Below, piece by piece: positions 36,346-45,328 of a stretch of 64,000 nucleotides of DNA; position 1 is the first letter of the stretch; the number at the start of each line of letters is the position of its first letter. This DNA is from Bacillus sp. RO1 (GTDB lineage Bacteria > Bacillota > Bacilli > Bacillales > Bacillaceae_I). The notes under the pieces were generated by a model. The model was not told the origin of the DNA and did not search any database. It saw only the letters and a list, made by a program, of their open reading frames with translations. The position numbers and the translations under genes were made by a program. The stretch spans positions 62,001 to 126,000 of the forward strand of contig NZ_JAAZWB010000078.1 in assembly GCF_012524115.1 (NCBI RefSeq), read 5' to 3'.

Positions 36346-36594
36346 ATAGCGTTTTGTACATATATTTTCCTTATTATGACACATGGGATGGAAATGTAAA
36401 AGATGTTTTTACATTTTTATTGCTTATCATTTTCTTTTAGGAAAGACTTAATAAAAGTTAAGAATTATATCAAAAAATCGATTAAAAGAAGTAAAAATAG
36501 CACGATAAAATAAAAACGGAACGTACATTTCTGTGAGGAAACAGACTATATTAAGTATCCCAGTCACTAGTATTAAGATGAAATATCGATTATC

Positions 36595-36715
36595 CATTGT
36601 AAAATGATTATATCCATTGTAAAGACACATATATCAATTGTAAAAACGATTTATCCATCATAAAAAAGATTTATCCATGTTTACATCCGCTTTATCCATT
36701 GTAGCTAAAATTTAG
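36595..36715. repeat. Short-period repeats of TTATCCATTGTAAAA type
   Basis: Six degenerate copies of TTATCCATTGTAAAA recur about every 23-24 bp on the plus strand (TATCCATTGTAAA, ATATCAATTGTAAA, TTATCCATCATAAA and so on). They fill the end of the gap 36379-36729 between the metG leader and the methyltransferase gene. The remainder of this gap, about 36400-36590, is AT-rich without a convincing gene; one 49-codon hydrophobic frame whose ATG comes from a repeat unit is not accepted. Confidence 0.8.
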
Positions 36716-36729
36716 ACTTGTGTTCCAAC

Positions 36730-37461
36730 TTATTTCACACAAGCAAACACCAAAACAACTGGGATCCGCTGCCTTCTAACAAATTCTTCTTCACTATTAA
36801 AATTCTCGCGCTTCGGTGTACCTTCGCGTAAATCAACTACCGTAAAACCAGCCCGTCTTAATGCTGTGTAATACTGTTCGATCGTGCGATGATACTTAAC
36901 CACCACTTGGTTAATCCATGGCTCTTTCCTTTCACCAATACGGAAGTAATCATCCACAATCCAATTACCACGCTTATCTCCAGCCTCCTTACTGGCAAAA
37001 GATGAGGTTGTAAGCGGATGTTGAATGCTGAATACAAATCTCCCATTCTCTTTAAGGGATTGATAAATGTTTTGAAACAGGAGGTCAATGTCTGATACAT
37101 AATGAATGGCAAAACGCGAGGTTACTAAATCGTATGACTCACTCGGATAATTAAACGATTCCATTGTTTCGTTATGTATAGTGGCGTCAAGTCCAAGTAA
37201 GTTGGAGAGGGCTGCTTTTAGCATTTGTTCAGAACCTTCTACTCCAGTAAAGTGCCTTGCCCCTAGTTGCAGTAGTTCTTTACCAAATGACGCATCTCCA
37301 CACCCTAAATCTAAGATGGTCTTATTTTCGATGTTCCCAACTAATTCAGACATAATTGGACCTTCAATAGCATTATTGGGACTGTCTTTTCTATTTCTTC
37401 TATTCATATAATTTGTAAAAAAATCCGATTGATCGTAAACACTAGATCCCCTGAATTCCAT
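36730..37461 (-). CDS. SAM-dependent methyltransferase
   Basis: The 243-residue protein has the class I methyltransferase motif I (TILDLGCGDASFGKELL, about 49-65), motif II acid in TGVEGSEQML and the YDLVTSRFAIHYV motif (about 110-122). Methyl acceptor unknown. It starts behind GGGGAGATG. Many such proteins act on small molecules, and this assignment goes no further than the fold. Confidence 0.87.
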   Translation of the reverse strand: MEFRGSSVYDQSDFFTNYMNRRNRKDSPNNAIEGPIMSELVGNIENKTILDLGCGDASFGKELLQLGARHFTGVEGSEQMLKAALSNLLGLDATIHNETMESFNYPSESYDLVTSRFAIHYVSDIDLLFQNIYQSLKENGRFVFSIQHPLTTSSFASKEAGDKRGNWIVDDYFRIGERKEPWINQVVVKYHRTIEQYYTALRRAGFTVVDLREGTPKRENFNSEEEFVRRQRIPVVLVFACVK

Positions 37462-37508
37462 TGAATCATCTCCCCATTCTTGTTTTAAAACATCCCCTTA
37501 TAGTTAGA

Positions 37509-37721
37509 TCATTTTCTGTCCCTTATACCTTTAAAATACAAACTCGACAGAACAAAAGCCCATATTATTAGCAACGGTGCCACCACAAATAATCCTATTA
37601 AATCTGTTGTAAGATTCCACGGTACGAAAGCATTCCAGAATACTCCCGTAACCTTCCATAATAGAAAAAATATTAAGATGGTAAATACAAAATATATTAT
37701 TTTTTCTAACCCTTTTCTCAA
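37509..37721 (-). CDS. Small two-pass membrane protein, TTG start
   Basis: The product of 70 residues begins (TTG) MRKGLEKIIYFVFTILIFFLL and has two membrane segments with a hydrophilic WNAFVPWNLTT link. AGGGGAGGG at the right distance supports TTG at 37721 rather than the upstream TTG at 37757. Family not recognised; resembles small Bacillus membrane proteins of unknown role. Confidence 0.6.
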   Translation of the reverse strand: MRKGLEKIIYFVFTILIFFLLWKVTGVFWNAFVPWNLTTDLIGLFVVAPLLIIWAFVLSSLYFKGIRDRK

Positions 37722-37765
37722 TGTAGGGAATCCCTCCCCTTTTTTTCCTTCTATCAATCAATGTA

Positions 37766-38052
37766 TTAAGGCCCATATACAATCATAAATATCATTAGAC
37801 ACAGGTTAAATACTATCAATATCTTTCCAAAGAAATTTTTAAAAGCTAAAACAGAAAAAACATAGAAATTACAAATGAAGGAATCCCTACTTTTGAGGGG
37901 AAATACGTAAAATCTAAAATCCCTACCATGGGAACCAGTAAAATAAGGATGCATATTGAAGTAAATACGAATGAACAAAGACTTGCAAGAGTTAGATAAC
38001 TAAATGTGACCATACTTCTTATGTGTTGTTTTTCAGAAATATTATTAGACAT
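37766..38052 (-). pseudogene. Frameshifted small membrane protein gene
   Basis: A frame starting at 38052 (MSNNISEKQHIRSMVTFSYL..) ends prematurely after VISMFFLF at 37846. The -1 frame continues in a sensible hydrophobic sequence (SVLAFKNFFGKILIVFNLCLMIFMIVYGP) to a stop at 37766. One T missing from a six-T run at about 37852-37857 would restore a single 95-residue, three-segment membrane protein. The start has AGGAGA. It is either a pseudogene, a slippage-regulated gene or a read error. Confidence 0.6.
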
Positions 38053-38112
38053 CTTAATCTCCTTTTTATGAATTTATCAAAATGCACAATTTATCTAATA
38101 ATCTCGATTAAA

Positions 38113-38484
38113 TCACCCTTCAACAATTGCAAGGTACTTAACAATTACTCCATTAGCTTCCACTAATAATATGTCACCTCTTTCCTTGGCAGAGAAGATT
38201 TTTGATCCCACCGGTAACTTATTGGACATCCAATCTTTAAAGTCTGTACCTTCCTTACTTACCTTTTTTATTTCACCAATTTGCGTGCCTTTTGTTAAGG
38301 TTAATTCTTCAACCCAATCAATATTAGTTTTATAGATTACCCCTTCATACTGGAAGATATCTGCAGTGGAGTCTAATCTTAAAATTTCTTCTGCATCAAT
38401 ACTATCAACTCTTACTTCCCCACCTACCGAACATCCATTTAGTAATATTATGGCACCAATTACAAAAAAACATTTTTTCACCAC
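38113..38484 (-). CDS. Small lipoprotein of unknown function
   Basis: The 123-residue product starts (GTG) MVKKCFFVIGAIILLNGCSVGGE with a lipobox LLNGC. The mature part is mixed alpha/beta with ILRLDSTADIFQYEGVIYKTNIDW. GGGGGGAAG lies before the GTG. Similar short lipoproteins of Bacillus have no known role. It lies between the broken gene and the secreted phosphodiesterase. Confidence 0.7.
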   Translation of the reverse strand: MVKKCFFVIGAIILLNGCSVGGEVRVDSIDAEEILRLDSTADIFQYEGVIYKTNIDWVEELTLTKGTQIGEIKKVSKEGTDFKDWMSNKLPVGSKIFSAKERGDILLVEANGVIVKYLAIVEG

Positions 38485-38764
38485 ACATCTTCCCCCCTAA
38501 AAACACGTCCTAAAGTTGACAGCACTTGGCTTTGAATCTTAATTCCAATTATTTCAAAAGAAGCTAGATAACTCAATCTTTTTTGTCAGAATTGTTAATA
38601 ACGCTCTAGAGTGATAATTGACAAAAGCTGGTTCAAATATGTCAGTCCTTCTTGATTTTGTCCTCAAAACTTTACGACCCATTTACGCCCCTGTAAAAGA
38701 AGTTTCATGCTTCGTTGCTACAGTAAAGAAGTAGTTCATTTACAAATAGGAGGGCGTAAACATC

Positions 38765-39619
38765 ATGAAAAAAGGATATAAAATGACAATCGGCGCACTA
38801 GCACTAAGTTTATCTGTTATAGGGACTGGGTTCACAGCGGATGCATCTGAAAAAAATAAAGAAATCCTAAACGTTGCACACCGTGGAGCTTCAGGTCATG
38901 CGCCAGAACACACCATAACCTCTTATAAAATGGGTGAAGAAATGCATGGTGACTATATTGAAGTCGATCTTCAGATGACAAAAGATGGACAACTCATTGC
39001 CATGCATGATGAAACACTAGATAGAACGACGAATGGTAATGGGCAGGTAAAAGATCATACCCTTGAAGAAATTAAAAACCTAGATGCTGGAAGCTGGTTC
39101 AATGAGAAATATCCTGAGAAAGCTAACCCAGCTTATGTAGGTCTAAAAGTTCCTACATTAGAAGAAGTTTTTCAAAAGTTTGGAAAAAATGCGAACTATT
39201 ATATTGAAACAAAGTCACCTGAAGTCTATCCGGGAATGGAAGAAGCACTATTAGAATTAGTAAACAAATATGGAGTCGACAAAGATAAGCTACTTGTTCA
39301 GTCATTCAGTCCAGCGAGCCTAACAAAGATGAACCAAATCGATCCATCCGTTAAGTTAGTACAGCTTATGTGGTACACATCACCGGCAGCAATTTCAGAT
39401 GCTGAGCTACAGGCTGTTAAAAAATATGCAATCGGAATTGGTCCAAACAGTTCAATGATTGACCAAGAATACGTCCAAAAAGCCGTGAAAAACGGACTTG
39501 AAATTCACCCGTATACCGTTAATGAAAAAGAAGATATGAAAGAACTCATTGAGTGGGGAGTAACAGGAATATTTACAAACTTCCCAGACCGTTTGCATGA
39601 AGTGATAAAAGGTAATTAA
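38765..39619 (+). CDS. glpQ: Secreted glycerophosphodiester phosphodiesterase
   Basis: GlpQ outside the membrane cleaves glycerophosphodiesters and, in B. subtilis, glycerol-phosphate teichoic acid chain ends. The 284-residue protein has a signal peptide (1-27, cleavage near TADA), the [12 protein letters not shown] motif (about 39-50), metal-binding [18 protein letters not shown] and the [18 protein letters not shown] ending. An AGGAGGGCG ribosome binding site precedes ATG. It resembles B. subtilis GlpQ and differs from the cytoplasmic paralogue at 3.8 kb by its signal peptide. It stands alone, without a neighbouring glpT. Confidence 0.9.
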   Translation: MKKGYKMTIGALALSLSVIGTGFTADASEKNKEILNVAHRGASGHAPEHTITSYKMGEEMHGDYIEVDLQMTKDGQLIAMHDETLDRTTNGNGQVKDHTLEEIKNLDAGSWFNEKYPEKANPAYVGLKVPTLEEVFQKFGKNANYYIETKSPEVYPGMEEALLELVNKYGVDKDKLLVQSFSPASLTKMNQIDPSVKLVQLMWYTSPAAISDAELQAVKKYAIGIGPNSSMIDQEYVQKAVKNGLEIHPYTVNEKEDMKELIEWGVTGIFTNFPDRLHEVIKGN

Positions 39620-39637
39620 AGAAAATCTTCTGATAAA

Positions 39638-39680
39638 ATACTGCACCACAATTGTTGTACACAATTTCAATTGGTGGTGC
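39638..39680. terminator. Bidirectional terminator between glpQ and lysS
   Basis: A perfect stem of 15 bp (ACTGCACCACAATTG / CAATTGGTGGTGCAGT) with an AT-rich loop lies between the convergent genes. Confidence 0.88.
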
Positions 39681-39693
39681 AGTTCCAGAATAA

Positions 39694-41151
39694 TTATTTC
39701 TTAGTTAACGGAAATAACACACAGTCCTTAATCGTTTCACAATCTGTTAGTACCATTAATAATCGTTCAATCCCAAATCCCCAGCCGGAAATCGGAGGCA
39801 TCCCATATTCCATCGCCAATAAGTAGTCTTCATCCATTTCCATGGCTTCTACGTCACCGCCACTTTTCAGAATGGCTTGTGCCTCTAATCGTTTCCTCTG
39901 TTCCATAGGGTCTACTAATTCTGAATAGGCATTGATGATTTCAGCACCATTAACTACTAATTGAAACCGATCTGTATTTGCTGGATTGTCATCATTTGCT
40001 CTGGCTAATGGTGATAAATCAATAGGATGGTTAACTAGAAATGTTGGTTCAATTAAATGTGGGCGACACACTTTTTTGTATAGAAGGTCAATGAAGTTCC
40101 CTCTTCCTAATGTCTCGATTTCCTCGCCTTCTAAATAAATATCTCTTCGTTTTGTTTCTTCATATAAGCTTTTCACATCTGAATATAAATCAATATCTAT
40201 GCCTGTATCCTTTAAAATTAAATCTCTAAATGAGACAACATTCCACTCTAATGAAAAATCAATCGATTGTCCTTTTATGCTAATAATTGTTGAGTCAAAT
40301 GTTTGTTTGAGGACATATACAATCATTTCACGCATGAGCTTCATCGTATCCTCATAATTCCAATAGGCTGCATAGCCTTCTACCATTGTAAATTCTTGAA
40401 GATGCTGAGGGCTGATTCCTTCATTTCTAAAGCATTTTGCAATTTCGAATACTTTTGTAAATCCCCCCACAATTAGCCTTTTCAAATAAGTCTCTGGAGC
40501 GATTCGTAAATTAAGTTCTGTATCTAACGAGTTATGGAACGTATTAAACGGGCGTGCTAAAGCACCAGAAGAAGTATGTTGCAATACAGGTGTTTCCACC
40601 TCCAAGAATTCTTTTTCCTCTAAAAATCTACGTACAGCACGCACTAATTTTGTTCGCATTAGCATGCGGTTTTGTGTTTCTTTTGTCATAATTAAATCTA
40701 TATATCGCTGTCTGTATCGTGTATCTGTATTAGTTAATCCACGCCATTTATCCGGCAGTGTGTGTAACGCTTTCCCAAGCAGCTCAAAGTTTTCAATACG
40801 TAGCGTTTTCTCATTTGTATTAGTAGAATACATCTTCCCTTCTACACCAATAAAATCGCCTATATCAAAATAATCGAGGAAATCTCTCATAGCCCGCTCC
40901 CCAACCTCGTCTTTTTTCAGAAGAAGTTGCAACTTACCTTGCATGTCTGCTATGGTGATGAAGCTAAATTTACTAAACTGACGAATCCCCATGATTCTTC
41001 CTGCAACCCGGATCCCAGATGTCCCATCCTCAAGTGAAGAGGCTTCGTATAGCTCGTAATTTGTCTGGTACCTTTCAGGATAAACGGGAATTCCCTGCGA
41101 CCGTAAAGCCTCTAATTTCTCCATTCTAAGAGCTGTTTGTTCTTGACTCAT
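39694..41151 (-). CDS. lysS: Lysyl-tRNA synthetase, class II, T-box controlled
   Basis: LysRS attaches lysine to tRNA-Lys. The 485-residue protein has the N-terminal OB-fold anticodon domain (GIRVAGRIMGIRQFSKFSFITIAD, about 46-69), class II motif 2 (FRNEGISPQHLQEFTMVEGY, about 255-274) and motif 3 (GWGFGIERLLMVLTD, about 459-473). It is the class II type, not the class I LysRS1. A T-box leader with a lysine specifier lies 254 bp upstream, separated from the gene by a dispersed repeat. Likely a second LysRS gene, because the main lysS is normally not T-box controlled in Bacillus; the window cannot prove this. Confidence 0.94.
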   Translation of the reverse strand: MSQEQTALRMEKLEALRSQGIPVYPERYQTNYELYEASSLEDGTSGIRVAGRIMGIRQFSKFSFITIADMQGKLQLLLKKDEVGERAMRDFLDYFDIGDFIGVEGKMYSTNTNEKTLRIENFELLGKALHTLPDKWRGLTNTDTRYRQRYIDLIMTKETQNRMLMRTKLVRAVRRFLEEKEFLEVETPVLQHTSSGALARPFNTFHNSLDTELNLRIAPETYLKRLIVGGFTKVFEIAKCFRNEGISPQHLQEFTMVEGYAAYWNYEDTMKLMREMIVYVLKQTFDSTIISIKGQSIDFSLEWNVVSFRDLILKDTGIDIDLYSDVKSLYEETKRRDIYLEGEEIETLGRGNFIDLLYKKVCRPHLIEPTFLVNHPIDLSPLARANDDNPANTDRFQLVVNGAEIINAYSELVDPMEQRKRLEAQAILKSGGDVEAMEMDEDYLLAMEYGMPPISGWGFGIERLLMVLTDCETIKDCVLFPLTKK

Positions 41152-41214
41152 TTTTCTTCAACTCCAATTTATATTAATTTATTTTCCAGCTGCCATACTA
41201 TTTTTTTAAAAAAG

Positions 41215-41365
41215 GCTCTGTTAAACACCGCTGTTGATTTCCGCACTAGGCTTCGCTTTCCTAGGGGCGTTTGGGGAGCCTCCTTGGCTTGTGCCTGCGG
41301 GGTCTCCCCTAAAACGCTATCTCCCTTAGGAGTCTTCGCCTATTGCTCCAATCACCAGCTAGGTT
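41215..41365. repeat. GC-rich dispersed repeat, copy D, between the Lys T-box and lysS
   Basis: AAACACCGCTGTTGATTTCC, GGCTTCGCTTTCCTAGGGGC, GGGAGCCTCCTTGGC, GCCTGCGGGGTCTCC, then CTCCAATCACCAGCTAGG match copy A closely. It lies in the leader transcript, after the T-box terminator and before the lysS start. Confidence 0.85.
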
Positions 41366-41402
41366 GCTGCAAAAATCAACAGTATTCTTTAACAGAGACA
41401 AA

Positions 41403-41695
41403 AACAAAAAAAACTCCCACCCCCAAGATTATTCATCTTGAGGACGAGAGTTGTTAACTTCGTGGTACCACCCCAGTTTGTTGACATGTTGCCATATCAA
41501 CCTCTTCGGGTACTTCTGTTTTTAACAAACAAGTATACCCTATCTCTATAACGGGAGATTCCATCGCAGTATCACTAAGAATAAATCTTAGATCCGTGCA
41601 AAGGCTCCGAGGCTTTTTTCATTAAGATCATTATTGCTTCTTCTCACCTACCGAAGCTCTCTGGAAATAATGAATCTTAATTACTCTTCTCTTCA
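41403..41695 (-). promoter_or_regulatory. T-box riboswitch, tRNA-Lys, upstream of lysS
   Basis: The leader has the T-box GGGGTGGTACCACG (41474-41461) and a terminator (AACTCTCGTCC..GGTGGGAGTT followed by TTTTTTTT). Stem I contains AGAGAGCTTCGGTAGGTG. The specifier reads AAA (41616-41614) in TGAAA-AAA-GCC-TCGGAGC, the same frame position as the Met specifier. The promoter is TTGCCT (41752-41747), 17 bases, TAATAT (41729-41724). A lysine-starvation response is expected. Confidence 0.93.
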
Positions 41696-41723
41696 CAGCC
41701 GTACATTCCGTATGTTTTTTAGA

Positions 41724-41752
41724 ATATTAGCACAAATAATTTGTTTAGGCAA
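41724..41752 (-). promoter_or_regulatory. Sigma-A promoter of the lysS T-box leader
   Basis: TTGCCT, 17 bases, TATAAT-like TAATAT on the minus strand. Transcription would start near 41717, about 25 bases before stem I. Confidence 0.65.
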
Positions 41753-41784
41753 TAACTCTTCATGTTTTAAAAAGAAAATTACTT

Positions 41785-42936
41785 TTAATTATGGTATGGA
41801 ACATATCCCGACTTTTCAACAAGCAATTGCCCTTCTTCAGATGTAATCCACTCTAGAAATGATGCAATATTAGGATTTGTTGCACTGGAGAGATACACGG
41901 CGTAAAACGGACTGACAAAAGGATAGGTATCCTTTTGAATAGATTCAATAGAAGGTGCAACACCGTCTACCTTTAAGTGCTTAATCTTGTTGTTTTTCAC
42001 CATCGTTTCCGAGAAGAAGCGGAAGGAGAAGCCAATCGCATTTTTCCTATTTTCATAGTCTAGGGTTTCTTCAATAATTCCCCCCATACCTGAAACTCGT
42101 TGATCACTAGGTGGGTCCATCAACCTTTTGGCTCCCATTACTTTTCGAAGCATCTGTTGGCTCCCACTGTCTTCTGGTCGTTGAAAAGCTAAGATAGGCT
42201 CGTCACTTCCACCAAGCTCCCTCCAATTCGTAATCTCACCTGAATAGATTTTTTGGATATCCTCCACGGTAAGATTACTAACTGGATTGTCTTTATGTAC
42301 AAAGAAAACAAATGCTTCCTTTCCAACTGGGGTTAACAACAGCTCCACGTCTTTCGCCTTTGCTTGAGACTGGATAGAGCTTGGGGGTTCTGGAACAAAA
42401 ATCAGTTCTCTTTCTTCTTTTAGGAGACCAGCCCAAGCTCCTGAAGTCTGGGTGGATTGCACTTCACTCATAGTAGAATCATATGTGCCTTCTGGATAAA
42501 CAGCCTGAGCGAAAGCGGCAAACACAGGGTATAAAGCAGTCGATCCGTCAAGCTTTAAAAGAGGTTCTTCTAGCTGCATGGATGCCTCTTTACCTAAATC
42601 GGCAACACGATCATTATTTTGGAATGGTTCATATTGGGTTAGATCTACGTCCTGGGTGCTCATGATTTTTAAGGAATGGTGATACCATGCTTTACCGCCT
42701 TCGACCGTGACAAAAAGAACAAAAATACTAATCAAACATATAAACGTGTACTTTACGGCTTTTTTAGTAAACTGCCCCCACACCGATAAATTTACGTAAA
42801 TAAGCAGGGTAAGCACAAATGCTGCTGAAACAAGGCCGTAAAGATCCTTACCAGTAGAAAATAATAAAATGATGGTTCCGTAAAAGCCCAAAAACATAAT
42901 GGCAATTGAAATAATAAACGATGCAATAACTCTCAT
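41785..42936 (-). CDS. Membrane-anchored PstS-like phosphate-binding protein
   Basis: The 383-residue protein has three membrane segments in its first 85 residues (MRVIASFIISIAIMFLGF.., KDLYGLVSAAFVLTLL.., YTFICLISIFVLFV) and then a PstS-type binding domain. Typical motifs are LKLDGSTALYPVFAAFAQ (about 127-145), FVPEPPSSIQSQAKAKDVEL, VEDIQKIYSGEITNWRELGG and FQRPEDSGSQQ, which resemble phosphate-binding loops. No pst transporter genes lie beside it. The role of the multi-span anchor is unusual; it could be a sensor rather than a transport protein. Confidence 0.75.
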   Translation of the reverse strand: MRVIASFIISIAIMFLGFYGTIILLFSTGKDLYGLVSAAFVLTLLIYVNLSVWGQFTKKAVKYTFICLISIFVLFVTVEGGKAWYHHSLKIMSTQDVDLTQYEPFQNNDRVADLGKEASMQLEEPLLKLDGSTALYPVFAAFAQAVYPEGTYDSTMSEVQSTQTSGAWAGLLKEERELIFVPEPPSSIQSQAKAKDVELLLTPVGKEAFVFFVHKDNPVSNLTVEDIQKIYSGEITNWRELGGSDEPILAFQRPEDSGSQQMLRKVMGAKRLMDPPSDQRVSGMGGIIEETLDYENRKNAIGFSFRFFSETMVKNNKIKHLKVDGVAPSIESIQKDTYPFVSPFYAVYLSSATNPNIASFLEWITSEEGQLLVEKSGYVPYHN

Positions 42937-43049
42937 GGTTTCTCCTTTATGAATATGTTTTTGTAATAACCCCCTATTTCCATTTACTTCCTTTAGGGTA
43001 ATTTTACACTAAAACAGTAAAAGTAACCATAATTATTTTTATTTTTAGA

Positions 43050-43541
43050 TTATTTACTAGGAAACCTCTCCTTTTTATAGTGTAATATTCTATTAAGATT
43101 CCTTACTAACAGCGGAATTGCTTCATTAATATAATCAACCATATCAGTAATCTTTACTAAATAATTTCCATTTTGATCGGGAGGAGGCACAGTTAAAGAA
43201 CTTTCATCTCCTTTATAGATTTCATTAAAAAGGTAAATCTTCTCATTATATTCTTGCAGTATGTAATCCCTATGTTCTTTGCCCATTCCGATAATTACAT
43301 CAAACTCACCAATCAATTTTTGATGAAATTGAGTTCTGCTAAATCCTTCTGTTCTAATGTTTAATTGTCTCATCCTATCAAAATGAATATCGGAAAACGA
43401 ACTCAAATCACTATTAGCTTTAAATCCCGCTGAAGCAACTATAATATTTGTTATATTGTTTTGTTTTAAAAAATGCTTCATACAATATTCAGCTGTAACA
43501 CTTCTTGTGAAGTTATCTGTACACAAGAACAAAACTTTCAC
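43050..43541 (-). CDS. Low-molecular-weight protein tyrosine phosphatase-like protein
   Basis: The 163-residue protein starts MKVLFLCTDNFTRSVTAEYC, with the C-x5-R-S active-site loop (Cys7-TDNFT-Arg13-Ser14) of LMW phosphatases and ArsC-type arsenate reductases. The acid motif is not the standard DP; the segment VPPPDQNGNY may supply it. Substrate could be phosphotyrosine, protein-arginine phosphate or arsenate. The start is GTG behind GAGGAG. No ars genes lie nearby, so arsenate reduction is less likely. Confidence 0.75.
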   Translation of the reverse strand: MKVLFLCTDNFTRSVTAEYCMKHFLKQNNITNIIVASAGFKANSDLSSFSDIHFDRMRQLNIRTEGFSRTQFHQKLIGEFDVIIGMGKEHRDYILQEYNEKIYLFNEIYKGDESSLTVPPPDQNGNYLVKITDMVDYINEAIPLLVRNLNRILHYKKERFPSK

Positions 43542-43557
43542 AACGTGAATCTCCTCT

Positions 43558-44523
43558 CTACATCTTAATCAAAATCTTCCCTTCATAGTTGCGACTCTCT
43601 ATTAGCTTATGTGCCTGTGCTGCATCCTCTAATTTAAACACACGGGCAATTGGTAACGTGATTTTTTCTGAAGCAAAAAGTTCTAAGATTTTCTCTGCTA
43701 CTTCAGCTAACCTTGCTGGATCATGTTTTCTCGTTGTACCCAAGCTGAATCCTTTGATATTTCTACAGCTACTATGAACATCACTTGTTTTAAAGTTTCC
43801 TGCTTTGCCGCTGCTATTCCCAAATTGAACAAGCGTGCCGTATAAAGCTAAACACTCTAAGCTTTTACTTGTTACCTCACCAGCAACAGAATCAAAGATC
43901 ACATCAGCACCTACATTATTGGTCAACTTTAGAACTTCTTCTGCAAATGATTCATAGGTACACACAACGTCTGCACCTAAATTTTTCACATAATCTTTTT
44001 TGTTAAGATTTCCAACTGTTCCGATAATTTTCTTTACACCAGCTAGTTTGGAGAGTTGTACTAACATGGAACCTACCCCACCTGCTGCACTATGTATCAC
44101 AACGGTATCCGTTTCTTTCACTTGGCCAATTTGATGGATTAGTATATACGCTAAAATAGAGACGGTGGGTGCTGATGCAGCTTGTTTGAAAGAGAGAATA
44201 TCTGGAATTTTAAAAACCAGTTGTTCATTCGCTACAACATACTCTGCATATGAACCATTTTTCGGAAAAGCTATTACGCGATCGCCCTTTGAGAATGCTG
44301 AATCATCGGAAACCTCCTCAATTGTCCCAGCAACATCCAATCCAAGTGTTAATGGAAAATCACCCTTCTCTTTGTTACCCATGCGTTTTTTTATGTCTGC
44401 ATAATTTACACTCGTATATTCTGCTTTTATTAAGACTTCATTTTCCCGAATCTCTGGTAATTCTAGTTCTGTATATAAGAGTACATCTGAATTACCAAAT
44501 TCATTCTGAATGACCGCTTTCAT
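43558..44523 (-). CDS. Zinc-type alcohol dehydrogenase-like quinone reductase
   Basis: The 321-residue protein belongs to the MDR superfamily, quinone oxidoreductase branch. Seen are the N-terminal GroES-like domain with GLDVAGTIEEV and the NADPH-binding Rossmann motif in HSAAGGVGSMLVQLSKLAG (AAGGVG, about 144-162). Zinc ligands of classical alcohol dehydrogenase are absent, as in quinone reductases. It starts at an ATG behind AAAGGGAGA, and a phosphatase gene follows 17 bases downstream. Confidence 0.88.
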   Translation of the reverse strand: MKAVIQNEFGNSDVLLYTELELPEIRENEVLIKAEYTSVNYADIKKRMGNKEKGDFPLTLGLDVAGTIEEVSDDSAFSKGDRVIAFPKNGSYAEYVVANEQLVFKIPDILSFKQAASAPTVSILAYILIHQIGQVKETDTVVIHSAAGGVGSMLVQLSKLAGVKKIIGTVGNLNKKDYVKNLGADVVCTYESFAEEVLKLTNNVGADVIFDSVAGEVTSKSLECLALYGTLVQFGNSSGKAGNFKTSDVHSSCRNIKGFSLGTTRKHDPARLAEVAEKILELFASEKITLPIARVFKLEDAAQAHKLIESRNYEGKILIKM

Positions 44524-44547
44524 GTTAATCTCCCTTTCAAATTCAAT

Positions 44548-45270
44548 TTACGTATGCAGCCGATCCAAGTCTACTAAAAAATCAGTGACAGTTTTAATGA
44601 ATCTATCATAATCAGGGATCCATAATTCGTGACCTGAATCTGAGAATTCAACCACGTTCACATTACTCAAATTATTCTTGTATTTTTCTGTAGCCCACTC
44701 TTTTAAAAGAGAGTTGTTTGTCCCACCTTTTATAATAAGAACCGGACACTTTATCCTCTGTAGATCCTCCCATAATTCAACTTCTTTTGACTCTTTTTGG
44801 ATTGCTCTAACGACGTGTTGACGCTCTTCCTTAACATATCCCTTTGATAAAACCGTATCAACCCATGACTCTGGAATAGTAGGATACTTAGCTGGATAAT
44901 CGCATATAATTAACCCTTTTATATGTTCAGGGTAATTAGATGCATGCTTAATTGCGAATGGTACTCCCATAGAGTACGCCATTAAACAATAGTCTTTAAG
45001 TTGACTTTCTTTTATCACTGCTTCAATATCTGAAACGTGATCTTCCAAGCTATATGCTGAAAGAGGAGCATCGCTTTTCCCATTACCCCTGAGACTGATT
45101 GACAAACATTGTCTAGGTGATAATATTCCCATCTCATTCTCGAAATGTTCAGCAAACCCTAAAGCACCAGGAATATATACTAAAGGTGTCAGGTCAGAAG
45201 AATAATCCGTTGATTCAAGGTAATGAATGGATATATCTTTGTTTTTGGAATAACGCTCACTCACAGACAT
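44548..45270 (-). CDS. Alpha/beta hydrolase
   Basis: The 240-residue protein has the fold's oxyanion region PLVYIPGALGFAEHF (about 29-43), nucleophile elbow CLMAYSMGVPFA (Ser in A-Y-S-M-G) and a catalytic histidine in FSDSGHELW near residue 218. A specific reaction cannot be given. It lies 25 bases upstream of the quinone reductase gene in the same orientation. Confidence 0.85.
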   Translation of the reverse strand: MSVSERYSKNKDISIHYLESTDYSSDLTPLVYIPGALGFAEHFENEMGILSPRQCLSISLRGNGKSDAPLSAYSLEDHVSDIEAVIKESQLKDYCLMAYSMGVPFAIKHASNYPEHIKGLIICDYPAKYPTIPESWVDTVLSKGYVKEERQHVVRAIQKESKEVELWEDLQRIKCPVLIIKGGTNNSLLKEWATEKYKNNLSNVNVVEFSDSGHELWIPDYDRFIKTVTDFLVDLDRLHT

Positions 45271-45328
45271 GTTATCTCTCCTTATTTTTATATGTATCTA
45301 TTAGCATTAAACACCAGTTATAAATTAA

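Noticed and set aside
36448-36630. A hydrophobic frame of 49-60 codons next to the TTATCCATTGTAAAA repeats
   Set aside because: Both candidate start codons fall within repeat units, there is no ribosome binding site, and the hydrophobicity follows from AT-rich sequence.
43050-43541. Arsenate reductase as the name for the C-x5-R protein
   Set aside because: The active-site loop fits both phosphatases and ArsC, but no ars genes are nearby and the extra ArsC cysteine pair is not evident; a phosphatase-like label is safer.
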